Positions 43,319-54,539 of a stretch of DNA of 64,000 bases are shown piece after piece (positions within the stretch are counted from its first letter, which is position 1; every line of letters starts with the position of its first letter). The stretch is from positions 30,625 to 94,624 of the forward strand of contig QCJZ01000001.1 of the NCBI GenBank assembly GCA_003215695.1. The letters run 5' to 3'. The position numbers and the translations under genes are program-made. The notes beneath the pieces were generated by a model. That model saw only the letters and a program-made list of their open reading frames with translations, ran no database searches and was not told where the DNA came from. Origin of the DNA: Prochlorococcus sp. AG-409-J03. Its GTDB lineage: Bacteria > Cyanobacteriota > Cyanobacteriia > PCC-6307 > Cyanobiaceae.

Positions 43319-44479
43319 TTACGCAGCCAAATGCCAAGACAACTGTTGATTACAAGAATTCATTTTCCATCGAAGTAAAGACTGAATATTTTTTCCAATA
43401 AAAAAAGATTTTGAAGTCATTTTGTTCTGACTTAATACCATGCGTGGAGCAAGTGTTCCCATCCAAATAGCAGCAGAAGGGTCATTAATCCATTTAGCTA
43501 TTTTTTTGCATGCATCCAGTAAAGGCAAAGTAGATCCTGCAATTGTTTCATTTGGAAGTCTGCATAAACCATTTTCTACCGTTATCAAACGTTTGTCCCA
43601 ATTAAATGCTCCATCTCCTAAACCATAAGCTGATATTGCATCACTTACTAAGACAATTTGCTTTGGTGCAATTTTCTTTAAAAGCCTAATCATATCTGCA
43701 TGAACATGAACACCATCAGCAACCAATCCTAGGAAGACATCATCCCTTCTTGAAGCCGCTCCAATAGGTCCAATAGCTCGATGATGTAAACCTTTCATTG
43801 CATTAAAAGTATGTGTAATCATGGAAACTCCATGATTAAAAGCATTCATCGCCGAATCAAAATCAGCTGAAGAATGTCCCAATGAGACCACAATATTTAA
43901 TTCTCTTAGACGAGCAATAACCTCAAAAGACCCTTTCAATTCTGGAGCCAATGTCATTAATGCTATGTCGTTTTCAAATCCCTTTATTCTCTCATTTAAA
44001 GCAGAAATGCTTGGCTTACAAATACTTCCTATATCATGCGCTCCAGAATATGATTCGCATAAAAAAGGTCCTTCCATATGAGCACCAAGAAGTTGACATC
44101 TATTTTTCGAAGTATGTTTTTTAGCTTCCTTTAAGACCTTCATTCCTAATTGGAATTGATCTCGAGAACAACTAACAAAAGTTGGACAAATTCCTTCCAC
44201 TCCATCAAGCCAAAGTCGATCAAGCAATATTAATAATTCAGGTATTTTGTTAAAGGTTAAATCTGTAAATGAGATCCCTAAACCTCCATTTATTTGAAGA
44301 TCAATCCCTCTTGGACTTAGCCAATCACCACACCAATCTTCGTCATAAATTGATTTTCTATTACAACTTTTATCAATCGAACTAATAATTCCATATTCAT
44401 CTAAAACAAGTGAGAATAAATTATTTTCATCCTCGCTTTTATCTGGTTGAGGTAATTGAATGTTTATAATTTTTCTCAT
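43319..44479 (-). CDS. nagA: N-acetylglucosamine-6-phosphate deacetylase
   Basis: LSPRGIDLQINGGLG, GAHMEGPFL, SLGHSSADFDSAMNAFNHGVSMITHTFNAMKGLHHR, LVSDAI. Confidence 0.92.
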   Translation of the reverse strand: MRKIINIQLPQPDKSEDENNLFSLVLDEYGIISSIDKSCNRKSIYDEDWCGDWLSPRGIDLQINGGLGISFTDLTFNKIPELLILLDRLWLDGVEGICPTFVSCSRDQFQLGMKVLKEAKKHTSKNRCQLLGAHMEGPFLCESYSGAHDIGSICKPSISALNERIKGFENDIALMTLAPELKGSFEVIARLRELNIVVSLGHSSADFDSAMNAFNHGVSMITHTFNAMKGLHHRAIGPIGAASRRDDVFLGLVADGVHVHADMIRLLKKIAPKQIVLVSDAISAYGLGDGAFNWDKRLITVENGLCRLPNETIAGSTLPLLDACKKIAKWINDPSAAIWMGTLAPRMVLSQNKMTSKSFFIGKNIQSLLRWKMNSCNQQLSWHLAA

Positions 44480-44558
44480 TTCTTAAAAACTAAAAATAAT
44501 TAATGCAGGATTGATAAATAATTGGCATTATTAAAAATAAGATTTATAGAATTTAGAA

Positions 44559-45098
44559 TTGTCTTTAACCGAAGCTAATACATTTAAGAAAGTGGCAGTA
44601 GTAATGGGTAGTGATTCAGATCTTAAAACTCTTCAGCCTGCAGTTGCAATTCTAGATCAATTTGGCATATCTAATAAAGTAAGGATCTTATCTGCTCATA
44701 GAACTCCAAAAGAAATGATGGATTTTGCTCAAATGGCAGAATCAAATGGTTTTGGAGTCATAATTGCGGGGGCTGGAGGGGCTGCTCATTTACCTGGAAT
44801 GATCGCATCGCTTACGACCATTCCAGTGATAGGGGTTCCAGTCAAAAGCAGAGCGCTTTCAGGAATAGATTCTATGTATTCAATATTGCAAATGCCCGCA
44901 GGCATCCCAGTAGCAACGGTTGCCATTGAAGGAGGCCTAAATGCTGGCCTGTTAGCCACTCAAATTTTGGCAGTTAACAATACTGAATTAACACATAAAT
45001 TAAAAACCTACAGATCTGAACTTCACGACCTTGTCGTAAAAAAAGATCAAAGACTGAAAGAGATTGGAGCTAAAACTTATCTAGAACAAATGTCATGA
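44559..45098 (+). CDS. purE: N5-carboxyaminoimidazole ribonucleotide mutase
   Basis: VAVVMGSDSDLKTLQPA, RILSAHRTPKEM, IIAGAGGAAHLPGMIASLTTIPVIGVPV. Confidence 0.98.
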   Translation: MSLTEANTFKKVAVVMGSDSDLKTLQPAVAILDQFGISNKVRILSAHRTPKEMMDFAQMAESNGFGVIIAGAGGAAHLPGMIASLTTIPVIGVPVKSRALSGIDSMYSILQMPAGIPVATVAIEGGLNAGLLATQILAVNNTELTHKLKTYRSELHDLVVKKDQRLKEIGAKTYLEQMS

Positions 45099-45122
45099 CA
45101 GTGAAATTCATTACTAAATTTA

Positions 45123-45758
45123 CTAAGAAGTTTTTGAAATAATCTTTTTCTTCACAAGCAAGTCAGTAACTATATCTACACATTGATCAATCTCTAGAGT
45201 TCCAGTATCAATTTTCAATTCTGGAGACTGAGGATCTTCATAAGGACTTGAAATCCCAGTAAAGTCTTTTATATCTCCTTTTCTTGCTTTGGCATAAAGT
45301 CCTTTTGTATCTCTTTTTTCACAAATCCGTAAATCAGCTGAACAAAAAATTTCTATAAAATCATTTTCGCCTACCAATGATCTTGCGTTATCACGATCTG
45401 CTCTAAATGGTGAAACGAATGCAGTTAAAACAATGATGCCAGCGTCAAGAAAAAGTTTTGAGACCTCACCAATTCTTCTAATATTTTCTTCCCTATCAAG
45501 ATCAGAAAATCCTAAGTCTTTGCATAGACCATGTCTGATGTTGTCACCATCTAAAACGTAGGTTGAATAACCATTTTTGTGGAGAGCGACATTCACTGCA
45601 TTGGCTAATGTGCTTTTTCCAGAGCCAGATAAACCTGTAAACCAAAGTATTGCGCTGCGATGACCTCTTTGCTGAGATCTTGCTTCTCGATCAACTGAAG
45701 ATTGATGCCAAACTATATTGGTGGCTTTTGGGAGAGGAATTTGAGACTTTTGTTCCAT
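45123..45758 (-). CDS. cysC: Adenylylsulfate kinase
   Basis: [71 protein letters not shown]. Confidence 0.96.
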   Translation of the reverse strand: MEQKSQIPLPKATNIVWHQSSVDREARSQQRGHRSAILWFTGLSGSGKSTLANAVNVALHKNGYSTYVLDGDNIRHGLCKDLGFSDLDREENIRRIGEVSKLFLDAGIIVLTAFVSPFRADRDNARSLVGENDFIEIFCSADLRICEKRDTKGLYAKARKGDIKDFTGISSPYEDPQSPELKIDTGTLEIDQCVDIVTDLLVKKKIISKTS

Positions 45759-45810
45759 GAATTCAAACTTTTTATTTACTATTGTCCATGTTGATCGACA
45801 CAGTTTATTT

Positions 45811-46134
45811 TTAACCTCCACTCTGCTTTGGCCTAAAGCCCTCCTTTAAAAGGAAATCCAGAGCTTTTGAAATTTGATCTCCTTGCAACTCTAAACAATC
45901 GCCTTTCAAAGCCCCTCCTGTCCCGCAAGCAATTTTTAGATTCTTAAGAATTTTTTTTGCCTCTAATGGTCTTAATTCTAGTCCTTTAATGACTGTAACA
46001 AGTTTTCCTTTCTTTCCAGATCGAGTTCTTTCTAGACGAACTTGTCGCTTTCCTTTAGGAGTCACACTATTGTGAGTGTCATTCCCTATTGTTTTAAGAG
46101 GGTCATTAAATTCACTCCAGCCTCCTTTAGACAT
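45811..46134 (-). CDS. SUI1/eIF1-like (YciH family) translation factor
   Basis: [21 protein letters not shown]...[18 protein letters not shown]. Confidence 0.9.
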   Translation of the reverse strand: MSKGGWSEFNDPLKTIGNDTHNSVTPKGKRQVRLERTRSGKKGKLVTVIKGLELRPLEAKKILKNLKIACGTGGALKGDCLELQGDQISKALDFLLKEGFRPKQSGG

Positions 46135-46173
46135 TTTCTTTTTTTTGGCCGGTAACTATTTTCTCAATCTAAG

Positions 46174-47427
46174 GTGACAGATACACTCCAAACACAATTA
46201 AAAGATTCGGATTTATCTCCATTAACAAGGCCAAATTCTCTTGGCCGTTTTGGAAAATACGGGGGGCAATATGTTCCTGAAACTTTAATACCTGCCCTTA
46301 TTGAATTAGAGCAAGCTGCGAAGGAAGCATGGAATGATTCTTCATTCACTTCAGAACTAAATCATTTACTCAAAACTTATGTAGGAAGATCCACTCCTCT
46401 ATATGAAGCAAAAAGATTAACAAAATATTATAGAAAAAACACATTTAAAGGCCCAAGAATTTGGCTTAAAAGAGAAGATTTAAATCACACAGGTGCTCAT
46501 AAAATAAACAATGCACTTGGCCAAGCTCTTCTTGCCAGAAGGATGGGAAAGAAAAGAATTATTGCTGAAACTGGAGCTGGCCAGCACGGAGTTGCAACAG
46601 CGACAGTTTGCGCTCTTTTTGGATTGGAATGCATTATTTATATGGGAAAAGAAGATATGCGAAGACAAGCCTTAAACGTATTTCGCATGCAATTGCTTGG
46701 GGCCTCAGTTAAGCCAGTTACTAATGGCACTGCGACACTCAAAGATGCAACCAGCGAAGCTATTCGAGATTGGGTTACCAACGTAGAGACAACCCACTAT
46801 ATTCTCGGATCAGTTGCTGGTCCACATCCATATCCCATGTTGGTTAGAGATTTCCACGCAGTTATTGGAGAAGAAGCAAAGGAACAATGTCATCAAGCTT
46901 TTGGTAGATCTCCAGATGTGCTTTTAGCTTGTGTTGGAGGGGGATCAAATGCAATGGGCCTTTTCCATCCTTTTGTTGAAGAAAAAAATGTCCGCATGAT
47001 TGGTGTTGAAGCTGCTGGAGCCGGAGTCGAAACTGGTCGACATGCAGCAACAATCACCGAAGGTAGAATCGGAGTGCTTCATGGAGCAATGAGTCTTTTA
47101 CTTCAAGACAAAGATGGGCAAGTTGAAGAGGCCCATTCCATTAGCGCAGGTCTTGATTATCCAGGTGTTGGACCAGAGCATAGTTACTTAAAAGAGATTG
47201 GACGTGCTGAATACGCAGCCGTTACTGATGCTGAAGCTCTGGAAGCTCTGCAATTAGTTAGTAAATTAGAAGGTATTATTCCTGCGCTAGAGACTGCTCA
47301 TGCGTTTGCCTATCTTGAAAAACTTTGCCCAACTCTCAATAACAATTCAGAAATTGTCATAAACTGCTCAGGTAGAGGAGATAAAGATGTAAATACCGTT
47401 GCTGAAAAACTAGGGTCAAAAATATAA
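46174..47427 (+). CDS. trpB: Tryptophan synthase beta chain
   Basis: [52 protein letters not shown]. Confidence 0.98.
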   Translation: MTDTLQTQLKDSDLSPLTRPNSLGRFGKYGGQYVPETLIPALIELEQAAKEAWNDSSFTSELNHLLKTYVGRSTPLYEAKRLTKYYRKNTFKGPRIWLKREDLNHTGAHKINNALGQALLARRMGKKRIIAETGAGQHGVATATVCALFGLECIIYMGKEDMRRQALNVFRMQLLGASVKPVTNGTATLKDATSEAIRDWVTNVETTHYILGSVAGPHPYPMLVRDFHAVIGEEAKEQCHQAFGRSPDVLLACVGGGSNAMGLFHPFVEEKNVRMIGVEAAGAGVETGRHAATITEGRIGVLHGAMSLLLQDKDGQVEEAHSISAGLDYPGVGPEHSYLKEIGRAEYAAVTDAEALEALQLVSKLEGIIPALETAHAFAYLEKLCPTLNNNSEIVINCSGRGDKDVNTVAEKLGSKI

Positions 47428-47439
47428 ATTAAATTCCTT

Positions 47440-47814
47440 TTAGTACCTTGGAACCGATTGATCAACGTCTGTACTCCAAGCATCTATTCCCCCGACGAGA
47501 TTCCATACTCGATTAGTTATACCTTGCTCTAATAGCCAAACACCAAAATTGAGACTTCTTACTCCAGCATGGCAGACCACGACAATAGGCTGATTCTTTG
47601 GTAACAGTTCTCCTATGTTCCTGGACCAGTTTGCTGCCTGACTCAAAGGAAGATGTAATACTGAAAAAGAAAACGATGCAATAGAAAGTTCATTAGCCTC
47701 TCTCACGTCAATAATTAATGGTTTTTCAAAAGAATCATCTTCTAAAAGTTTATTTAACTCTTTTGGAGAGATATTTGAGGGAATATTCTGTTTCATATTT
47801 GACACTCTAAGCAA
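47440..47814 (-). CDS. Rhodanese-domain protein
   Basis: LIIDVREANELSIASF, VVVCHAGVRSLNFGVWLLEQG. Confidence 0.92.
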   Translation of the reverse strand: MLRVSNMKQNIPSNISPKELNKLLEDDSFEKPLIIDVREANELSIASFSFSVLHLPLSQAANWSRNIGELLPKNQPIVVVCHAGVRSLNFGVWLLEQGITNRVWNLVGGIDAWSTDVDQSVPRY

Positions 47815-47872
47815 AGATTAAGCTTTCTTTTATCAAAGATCAACAAGTATAAAAATCTAGAACATTAAAAAC

Positions 47873-49438
47873 ATGAAATCACGTCTTTCTTATTTTGTCA
47901 TATTAGGAGTATTAATTTTATCAAGTTTCGCAGGTTTTTTTATCTGGCGTAATAACCTTCTCAATCAAATCCCAAAATTCAGCGATAAACCATACAATGC
48001 CCCTGTTTCCTCAAAATATATACCAACAAATACTGATCTCGTTTTTCACTGGAAAGTAAATCCAAATACAATCGCAAATTACATCGGAAATTATCAAAAT
48101 AAAAGCAATCAGAAAAGTATAAATCAACAATCAAAGTTCTTTAGAGATTCTTTTTTTAAATTAATAAGCCTTGATTTTGAAAGAGATGTCTCAAAATGGG
48201 TTGGCGATTATGGGAGCTTTGCAATATTTGATTCCCAAGAAAAAAAGCAATATAATTGGATTTTGGTCTTGGGAATAAAAGACAATATAAGTTTAGAAGA
48301 AGAGTTAAAATCTTTTATAGAACCAAGCATTATTGATCAGAGTAATAAGTCAAGTACCTCAATAAAAGGAATAATTTCAAAAAAAATTAATTCAAATAAA
48401 TCAATCTATTTTGCACATGACAAAGATAATCTTTTAATATCACCCAATCAAAAACTCGTAAAATCCTCAATAGAGCAATTAAATAATAATATATTAAATA
48501 CAAAAGAAAAATATAAAAAAATTCAATTAAAAGACAATCTTAAAGATGGATTTTTATTATTAGAAATTTCTCCAAAAAAAATTTTAAATTCAATTGGCCA
48601 AGAAGAAAATTTATTTAAATTAAATGATACAAAAGATTTAATTTCTTCAATAAATTTAGATAAAAATAAACTAAAGATGGAAGGAGTATTATCTTATGAT
48701 ATTAGAACCAAAATGCCAGTTAAAGATATTAAAAATACTATTAATAAAGATTTTAAACTTTATGAAGATTTTATATTAGTTGATAATCCCAAGCATTATT
48801 TCAGTAACAATTCTAGCCATCCATATCAAAATTTTATAGCATCGCTTATCCAAGAATCAACATCGCCAGATTATTCTAATCTATTCAAAATAATTCTTGA
48901 GAACTCTAGAGGGAATGTAATTTGGATAAATAATAAAGACTGGTTGGTTGTGACTAGAAGATCTGAGACGGGCAAAAATAAAATAAGTGAAATCCTAACA
49001 AAAGAGAATTTTTTGAATTCAAATCTAAATTTTAAAAACAGAGATCTAGAGGTTTGGTCAAAAATAAGTCCAGGTGAAAATGAACAAGATGAGATAAAAG
49101 AAAATATCGAAGCAATTATTGAAGAAGATCAAGCAAATTATATTTGGAGTCAAAACCTCTCTTCTATTTTAAATTTTGATAGTGCAAATTACTTTCAAAA
49201 TTATTCAGATAATGAAGAAAGGGTAAATGAAGTTAATGATTTCGATAATATCCTTAAAATACATTTAGGGAAAGAAAGAACAAAGACAATTCTAAAAAAT
49301 TTTTATCCATATATCTTATTCAAAACCATGCTAGGGAATAAACTAAGCCCTCCTCAAAATATTGATATATCTGTTGCAGTCCCTACAATTAATTATCCAG
49401 ATTTCATCAAGTTCAAAATCATCTTAAAAACAAGTTAA
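47873..49438 (+). CDS. DUF3352-type membrane-anchored/exported hypothetical protein
   Basis: 521-aa ORF with N-terminal TM (YFVILGVLILSSFAGFFIW) followed by YIPTNTDLVFHWKVNP; lysine/asparagine-rich. Confidence 0.7.
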   Translation: MKSRLSYFVILGVLILSSFAGFFIWRNNLLNQIPKFSDKPYNAPVSSKYIPTNTDLVFHWKVNPNTIANYIGNYQNKSNQKSINQQSKFFRDSFFKLISLDFERDVSKWVGDYGSFAIFDSQEKKQYNWILVLGIKDNISLEEELKSFIEPSIIDQSNKSSTSIKGIISKKINSNKSIYFAHDKDNLLISPNQKLVKSSIEQLNNNILNTKEKYKKIQLKDNLKDGFLLLEISPKKILNSIGQEENLFKLNDTKDLISSINLDKNKLKMEGVLSYDIRTKMPVKDIKNTINKDFKLYEDFILVDNPKHYFSNNSSHPYQNFIASLIQESTSPDYSNLFKIILENSRGNVIWINNKDWLVVTRRSETGKNKISEILTKENFLNSNLNFKNRDLEVWSKISPGENEQDEIKENIEAIIEEDQANYIWSQNLSSILNFDSANYFQNYSDNEERVNEVNDFDNILKIHLGKERTKTILKNFYPYILFKTMLGNKLSPPQNIDISVAVPTINYPDFIKFKIILKTS

Positions 49439-49576
49439 TAAAAAGTTTAAAGTACTATTTTCAACAGCTTGCTTAATTCTATATAATAATTTTTAGAGAA
49501 AATTATTTTTCCAATTGGAAAGAAAAATTATTTTGCAGGAGCCAAAGCCATAGATAACAAACAACAGACAACTAAA

Positions 49577-50704
49577 TTGGTTCTCAAGCCGGGTTTGGAA
49601 GGTGTTCCAGTCACAAATTCAGGTATATGCGAAATCAATGGGACAGAAGGGAATCTTAGTTATAGAGGCTATCCAATATCAGAACTAGCCCAAAAAAGTA
49701 GTTTTCTAGAGACTGCATTTCTCTTGATCTGGGGTGAACTTCCTAATGAAAGTGAGCTCAAAAAATTTGAAGAAGACGTTCAAATGCACAGGCGAGTGAG
49801 CTTTCGAATTAGAGATATGCTGAAGTGTTTTCCAGAATCTGGGCATCCTATGGATGCGCTGCAAGCGAGTGCCGCATCCCTAGGCCTATTTTATTCTCGA
49901 CGAGCAATTGATGATCCAAAATATATATATGACGCAGTAGTGAGATTAATTGCAAAAATCCCAACTATGGTTGCTGCTTTCGAGCAAATAAGAAAAGGAG
50001 ATGATCCAATTCAACCCCAGGATGATTTACCTTATTCATCCAACTTCCTTTATATGCTTACTGAGAAGGAACCCAATCCTCTTGCAGCCAGAGTTTTCGA
50101 CAGATGCTTAATCCTTCACGCCGAACACAGTCTTAACGCGAGTACTTTTAGCGCAAGAGTAACTGCAAGCACATTAACTGATCCATATGCTGTCGTGGCT
50201 TCAGCGGTTGGGACATTAGCTGGTCCCCTTCATGGAGGGGCCAATGAAGATGTGATCGCGATGTTAGAAGAAATTGGAATACCTGATAAAGCCTCTTCAT
50301 TTCTCAGTGAGGCAATTGCAAAAAAAAGAAAAATAATGGGCTTCGGACACAGGGAATATCGTGTCAAAGACCCCAGAGCAACAATTTTACAAGACTTTGC
50401 AGAGGAACTTTTTTCTGAATTTGGTAAAGATGAAATGTATGAAGTAGCTAAAACACTTGAAAAAGAGGCTATCTCCAGACTTGGGCCAAAAGGTATATTT
50501 CCAAATGTTGACTTTTATTCTGGACTTGTTTATAGAAAACTTGGAATTCCCAGAGACCTTTTTACTCCAGTGTTTGCAATTTCAAGAGTTGCTGGTTGGT
50601 TGGCTCACTGGAGAGAACAACTAGGAGCAAATAGAATTTTTAGACCGTCACAAATTTATGAAGGCCCAAAAGTCAGAAATTGGAAGCCGCTTAAAAGTAG
50701 ATGA
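49577..50704 (+). CDS. gltA: Citrate synthase
   Basis: LKPGLEGVPVTNSGICEINGTEGNLSYRGYPISELA, LAGPLHGGANEDV, GFGHREYRVKDPRA. Start uncertain (TTG 49577 vs possible ATA 49550). Confidence 0.95.
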   Translation: MVLKPGLEGVPVTNSGICEINGTEGNLSYRGYPISELAQKSSFLETAFLLIWGELPNESELKKFEEDVQMHRRVSFRIRDMLKCFPESGHPMDALQASAASLGLFYSRRAIDDPKYIYDAVVRLIAKIPTMVAAFEQIRKGDDPIQPQDDLPYSSNFLYMLTEKEPNPLAARVFDRCLILHAEHSLNASTFSARVTASTLTDPYAVVASAVGTLAGPLHGGANEDVIAMLEEIGIPDKASSFLSEAIAKKRKIMGFGHREYRVKDPRATILQDFAEELFSEFGKDEMYEVAKTLEKEAISRLGPKGIFPNVDFYSGLVYRKLGIPRDLFTPVFAISRVAGWLAHWREQLGANRIFRPSQIYEGPKVRNWKPLKSR

Positions 50705-50779
50705 TTTAAAATTTTATTTTTTTGAATTTAAATTTAATTCAAAATTACACTAACCTAAATAATAGATTAAATATCATAA

Positions 50780-51898
50780 GTGAATTCAGGTATAGACCTT
50801 GAGATGAGTTTTACCGAGGGTGTTCAAAACCTTGGTTTATCTCATGAGTTGGCACATCTTTTATGGATACCTCTCCCAATGCTTCTAGTATTGGTTTCCG
50901 CTGTTATTGGTGTTTTAGTAACAGTTTGGCTTGAACGAAAAATTTCTGCAGCAGCTCAACAAAGAATTGGACCTGAATATGCAGGAGCACTAGGCATTCT
51001 TCAACCAATGGCAGACGGGTTAAAACTTTTAGTAAAAGAAGATATTATTCCAGCCAGAGCTGACAATGTTCTTTTTACAGTCGGGCCAATATTAGTTTTA
51101 GTTCCTGTAATTCTCTCTTGGTTAATTGTTCCTTTTGGTCAAAATCTTTTAATTAGCAATGTTGGCATAGGAATCTTTTTATGGATTGCTCTTAGTAGTA
51201 TTCAACCAATTGGTCTTTTGATGAGTGGCTACTCTTCCAATAATAAATATTCCTTATTAGGTGGACTTAGAGCTGCCGCTCAATCAATCAGCTATGAAAT
51301 CCCACTTGCTCTAGCGGTTTTGGCGATAGTCATGATGAGCAATTCATTGAGCACTATTGACATAGTTAATCAACAAAACACTGCTGGTTTTCTTAGCTGG
51401 AATATATGGCGACAACCTGTTGGATTTATCATTTTTTGGATATGTGCTTTAGCAGAATGCGAAAGACTCCCTTTTGATCTACCTGAAGCAGAAGAGGAAC
51501 TTGTAGCTGGATATCAAACTGAGTATGCAGGCATGAAATTTGCTTTGTTTTATTTGGCTGGATATATAAATCTTGTTTTATCAGCTTTACTTGTTTCAGT
51601 TCTTTACCTGGGTGGATGGGGATTTCCTATATCCATTGATTGGTTTTCATCTTTAATTGGTGTCTCAATTGACAATCCACTAGTTCAGGTTATTGCTGCA
51701 TCCCTGGGAATTGTAATGACAGTCCTCAAGGCTTATTTACTTGTTTTTTTAGCAATTTTACTTCGATGGACTACTCCAAGAGTTCGGATTGATCAACTTT
51801 TGGATTTAGGCTGGAAGTTTCTTTTACCTATTTCTTTAGTCAATTTGCTTGTAACTGCATCACTCAAATTGACATTTCCTATTACTTTCGGAGGATAA
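50780..51898 (+). CDS. ndhA: NAD(P)H-quinone oxidoreductase subunit 1
   Basis: [69 protein letters not shown]. Confidence 0.98.
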   Translation: MNSGIDLEMSFTEGVQNLGLSHELAHLLWIPLPMLLVLVSAVIGVLVTVWLERKISAAAQQRIGPEYAGALGILQPMADGLKLLVKEDIIPARADNVLFTVGPILVLVPVILSWLIVPFGQNLLISNVGIGIFLWIALSSIQPIGLLMSGYSSNNKYSLLGGLRAAAQSISYEIPLALAVLAIVMMSNSLSTIDIVNQQNTAGFLSWNIWRQPVGFIIFWICALAECERLPFDLPEAEEELVAGYQTEYAGMKFALFYLAGYINLVLSALLVSVLYLGGWGFPISIDWFSSLIGVSIDNPLVQVIAASLGIVMTVLKAYLLVFLAILLRWTTPRVRIDQLLDLGWKFLLPISLVNLLVTASLKLTFPITFGG

Positions 51899-51964
51899 AA
51901 GCGAAGCAACACAATAGCAGTCTCATTTTGAGTAAAAGTACCTACATTTACTTGAAAAAACCTG

Positions 51965-51970
51965 TATAAT
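51965..51970 (+). promoter_or_regulatory. Candidate -10 box TATAAT upstream of ndhI
   Basis: CCTGTATAATGACTAATG, consensus TATAAT about 40 nt upstream of ndhI; no consensus -35. Confidence 0.35.
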
Positions 51971-52008
51971 GACTAATGTAATGAAAGGCCGCCGGCGATA
52001 AATTTAAT

Positions 52009-52662
52009 ATGCTTGGTTTCCTTGAAAAAGTTGCCGACTACACTAAAGAAGCAGCCAGCGCGGCGAAATATTTGGTTGATGGATTAGGTGTAACTTTTGA
52101 CCACATGCGACGTAGACCTGTAACTGTTCAATACCCATATGAAAAATTAATTCCATCTGAACGTTATAGAGGCAGAATTCATTATGAATTTGACAAATGT
52201 ATCGCTTGCGAGGTTTGCGTAAGAGTTTGCCCGATCAATCTTCCAGTAGTTGACTGGGTAATGAATAAAGAAACAAAGAAAAAAGAATTAAGAAATTACT
52301 CTATTGACTTTGGTGCATGTATTTTTTGTGGAAATTGTGTTGAATACTGTCCTACAAATTGTTTATCAATGACTGAAGAATATGAACTTGCTTCATTTGA
52401 TAGGCACAGTCTTAACTACGACAATGTAGCTCTTGGAAGACTCCCAACAAGCGTAACTTCAGATCCATCAGTTCGTCCACTAAGAGAATTAGCGTATTTA
52501 CCTGAAGGGGTAATGGACCCTCATGAATTGACAGCAAATCAAGCAAGAGCTGGAAAACTTCCAAATCAAGTTATTAAAGAACTCCAAGCTCAAAAATCAA
52601 ATGAAGAAAGTAACAATTCGACCGATATGGATCCAAACAAATCAAACTCTACTAATTCATGA
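52009..52662 (+). CDS. ndhI: NAD(P)H-quinone oxidoreductase subunit I
   Basis: Two 4Fe-4S motifs: [12 protein letters not shown] and [12 protein letters not shown]. Confidence 0.98.
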   Translation: MLGFLEKVADYTKEAASAAKYLVDGLGVTFDHMRRRPVTVQYPYEKLIPSERYRGRIHYEFDKCIACEVCVRVCPINLPVVDWVMNKETKKKELRNYSIDFGACIFCGNCVEYCPTNCLSMTEEYELASFDRHSLNYDNVALGRLPTSVTSDPSVRPLRELAYLPEGVMDPHELTANQARAGKLPNQVIKELQAQKSNEESNNSTDMDPNKSNSTNS

Positions 52663-53261
52663 ATATCGCTTATTCAACTGAATTAATTTGCTTTTTAATT
52701 CTCAGTTCAATCATAGTTTCAGGTAGTTTGGCAGTTGTCTTACTAGAAAATATTGTTTACTCAGCATTTTTATTAGGCGGAGTTTTCATGGCTGTTGGTG
52801 GTTTATATCTATTACTAAACGCTAGTTTTGTTGCTGCCGCTCAAATCCTTGTATATGTAGGAGCCGTAAATGTATTAATCTTATTTGCAATAATGTTAGT
52901 TAATAATAAAGAAAAATTAGAGCCAATCAAAGGACTGAAAACAAGAAGATTCATCTCAGGTGCAGTTTGCTCTGGACTATTAATTCTTTTATTGAGAGTT
53001 AGTATTACCACAAAATGGAACATACCCGGTCCAAAATCTATTGGTGAAGAAGCTACAGAAAGAATTGGAGAACATTTATTTACTGACTATCTATTACCTT
53101 TTGAACTTGCTTCTATTTTGTTATTAATGGCAATGATAGGTGCAATTGTATTAGCCAGAAGAGATATTTCAATTACTTCAAATAAGTTAGGAGATTTCAA
53201 CAATGAAAAGTCCTTAAGTGATAATAAAATTCCTCTCCTTTCTGAAAATAGTTTAAAATGA
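52659..53261 (+). CDS. ndhG: NAD(P)H-quinone oxidoreductase subunit 6
   Basis: Multi-TM ORF with [23 protein letters not shown]; ndhI-G-E order. Confidence 0.96.
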   Translation: MNIAYSTELICFLILSSIIVSGSLAVVLLENIVYSAFLLGGVFMAVGGLYLLLNASFVAAAQILVYVGAVNVLILFAIMLVNNKEKLEPIKGLKTRRFISGAVCSGLLILLLRVSITTKWNIPGPKSIGEEATERIGEHLFTDYLLPFELASILLLMAMIGAIVLARRDISITSNKLGDFNNEKSLSDNKIPLLSENSLK

Positions 53262-53294
53262 AAAAAATTATTTGTGAAAGAATTAAGTATTAAG

Positions 53295-53624
53295 ATGTTA
53301 GAGAACCCTATTGGCCCAGTACCTCTTCAAGCTTATCTTATAGTTGCTGCTTTCCTTTTCTGCACGGGTGTATGGGGATTAATCAATAGTAGAAATGCAG
53401 TTAGGGTTTTAATGAGCATTGAATTAATGTTAAACGCAGTGAATGTAAATCTTATGAGTTTTTCATCTTATATAGATGGATCAATAATTAGAGGTCAAGT
53501 ATTTTCAATTTTTGTTATCACCGTTGCAGCAGCAGAGGCCGCTGTTGGACTAGCAATACTACTTTCATTATACAGAAATAGAGTTACTATTGACATGGAA
53601 AATTTCAATCTACTCAAATGGTAG
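53295..53624 (+). CDS. ndhE: NAD(P)H-quinone oxidoreductase subunit 4L
   Basis: [44 protein letters not shown]. Track ORF starts at 53274. Confidence 0.96.
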   Translation: MLENPIGPVPLQAYLIVAAFLFCTGVWGLINSRNAVRVLMSIELMLNAVNVNLMSFSSYIDGSIIRGQVFSIFVITVAAAEAAVGLAILLSLYRNRVTIDMENFNLLKW

Positions 53625-53633
53625 GTATTACTA

Positions 53634-54539
53634 ATGACATCAAATCTGATCTGGATCTTATATCGATCAGATAGCGATACTGCATATAAAGAAACCCTAA
53701 ATTGCAAGAAAATAATTGAAGGTTATGGTAAAAAAGTTACCCTTTCCGAAATAAGTAATGATACTGAAAATCTTAATCAATTATTGTCAGAATCTGAGAT
53801 ATTACCAGAAATAACTATTGTTTTAGGAGGTGATGGAACAGTTTTAAAGGCTGCCAGATACTTATCACCAAAAAAGATCCCTATTTTAAGTTTCAATGTA
53901 GGAGGAAATCTAGGCTTTTTAACACACGATCGTCATATTTTAAAGCAAGAGAACTTTTGGGAAAGAGTTTCAAATAATAGATTTAATATACAAAAAAGAA
54001 TGATGCTTGAAGCAATTATATTTACAGAAAAAAAGAACAAGGAAAGAATTATTAAAAGATCATTTTTTGCTCTAAATGATTTTTATTTTCGATCTTGCAC
54101 AGACGAAATTGCACCCACTTGCAGTCTTTCTCTTGAAATCGACGGTGAAGACGTTGACAAATACAAAGGAGATGGTCTTATCTTCTCTACCCCAACAGGC
54201 TCTACTGCCTACTCTATGGCTGCAGGAGGACCAATTATACACCCTTCCTTGGATGCGATAATCGTCAGTGCTATATGTCCAATGAGCTTGGCTAGTAGGC
54301 CGATTGTGGTCCCACCTAAATCCCGATTAGTAATAAAACCAATTAGAGATAAGAAACAAAAAATAAAGCTATGGTTAGATGGATCTAGTGGATGTCTAAT
54401 TGATGCAAATGATACTTGCTTAATAAAGAAATCTAATCATTCAACCTCAATAATAATCTTAGATGAAAATCTTTCTTATTATAAAACCATTACTCAAAAA
54501 CTACATTGGGCAAGCAGCCTAAGTGATAATAATAAATAA
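53634..54539 (+). CDS. nadK: NAD kinase
   Basis: ITIVLGGDGTVLKAARYL, NVGGNLGFLTH, GDGLIFSTPTGSTAYSMAAGGPI. Confidence 0.96.
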   Translation: MTSNLIWILYRSDSDTAYKETLNCKKIIEGYGKKVTLSEISNDTENLNQLLSESEILPEITIVLGGDGTVLKAARYLSPKKIPILSFNVGGNLGFLTHDRHILKQENFWERVSNNRFNIQKRMMLEAIIFTEKKNKERIIKRSFFALNDFYFRSCTDEIAPTCSLSLEIDGEDVDKYKGDGLIFSTPTGSTAYSMAAGGPIIHPSLDAIIVSAICPMSLASRPIVVPPKSRLVIKPIRDKKQKIKLWLDGSSGCLIDANDTCLIKKSNHSTSIIILDENLSYYKTITQKLHWASSLSDNNK

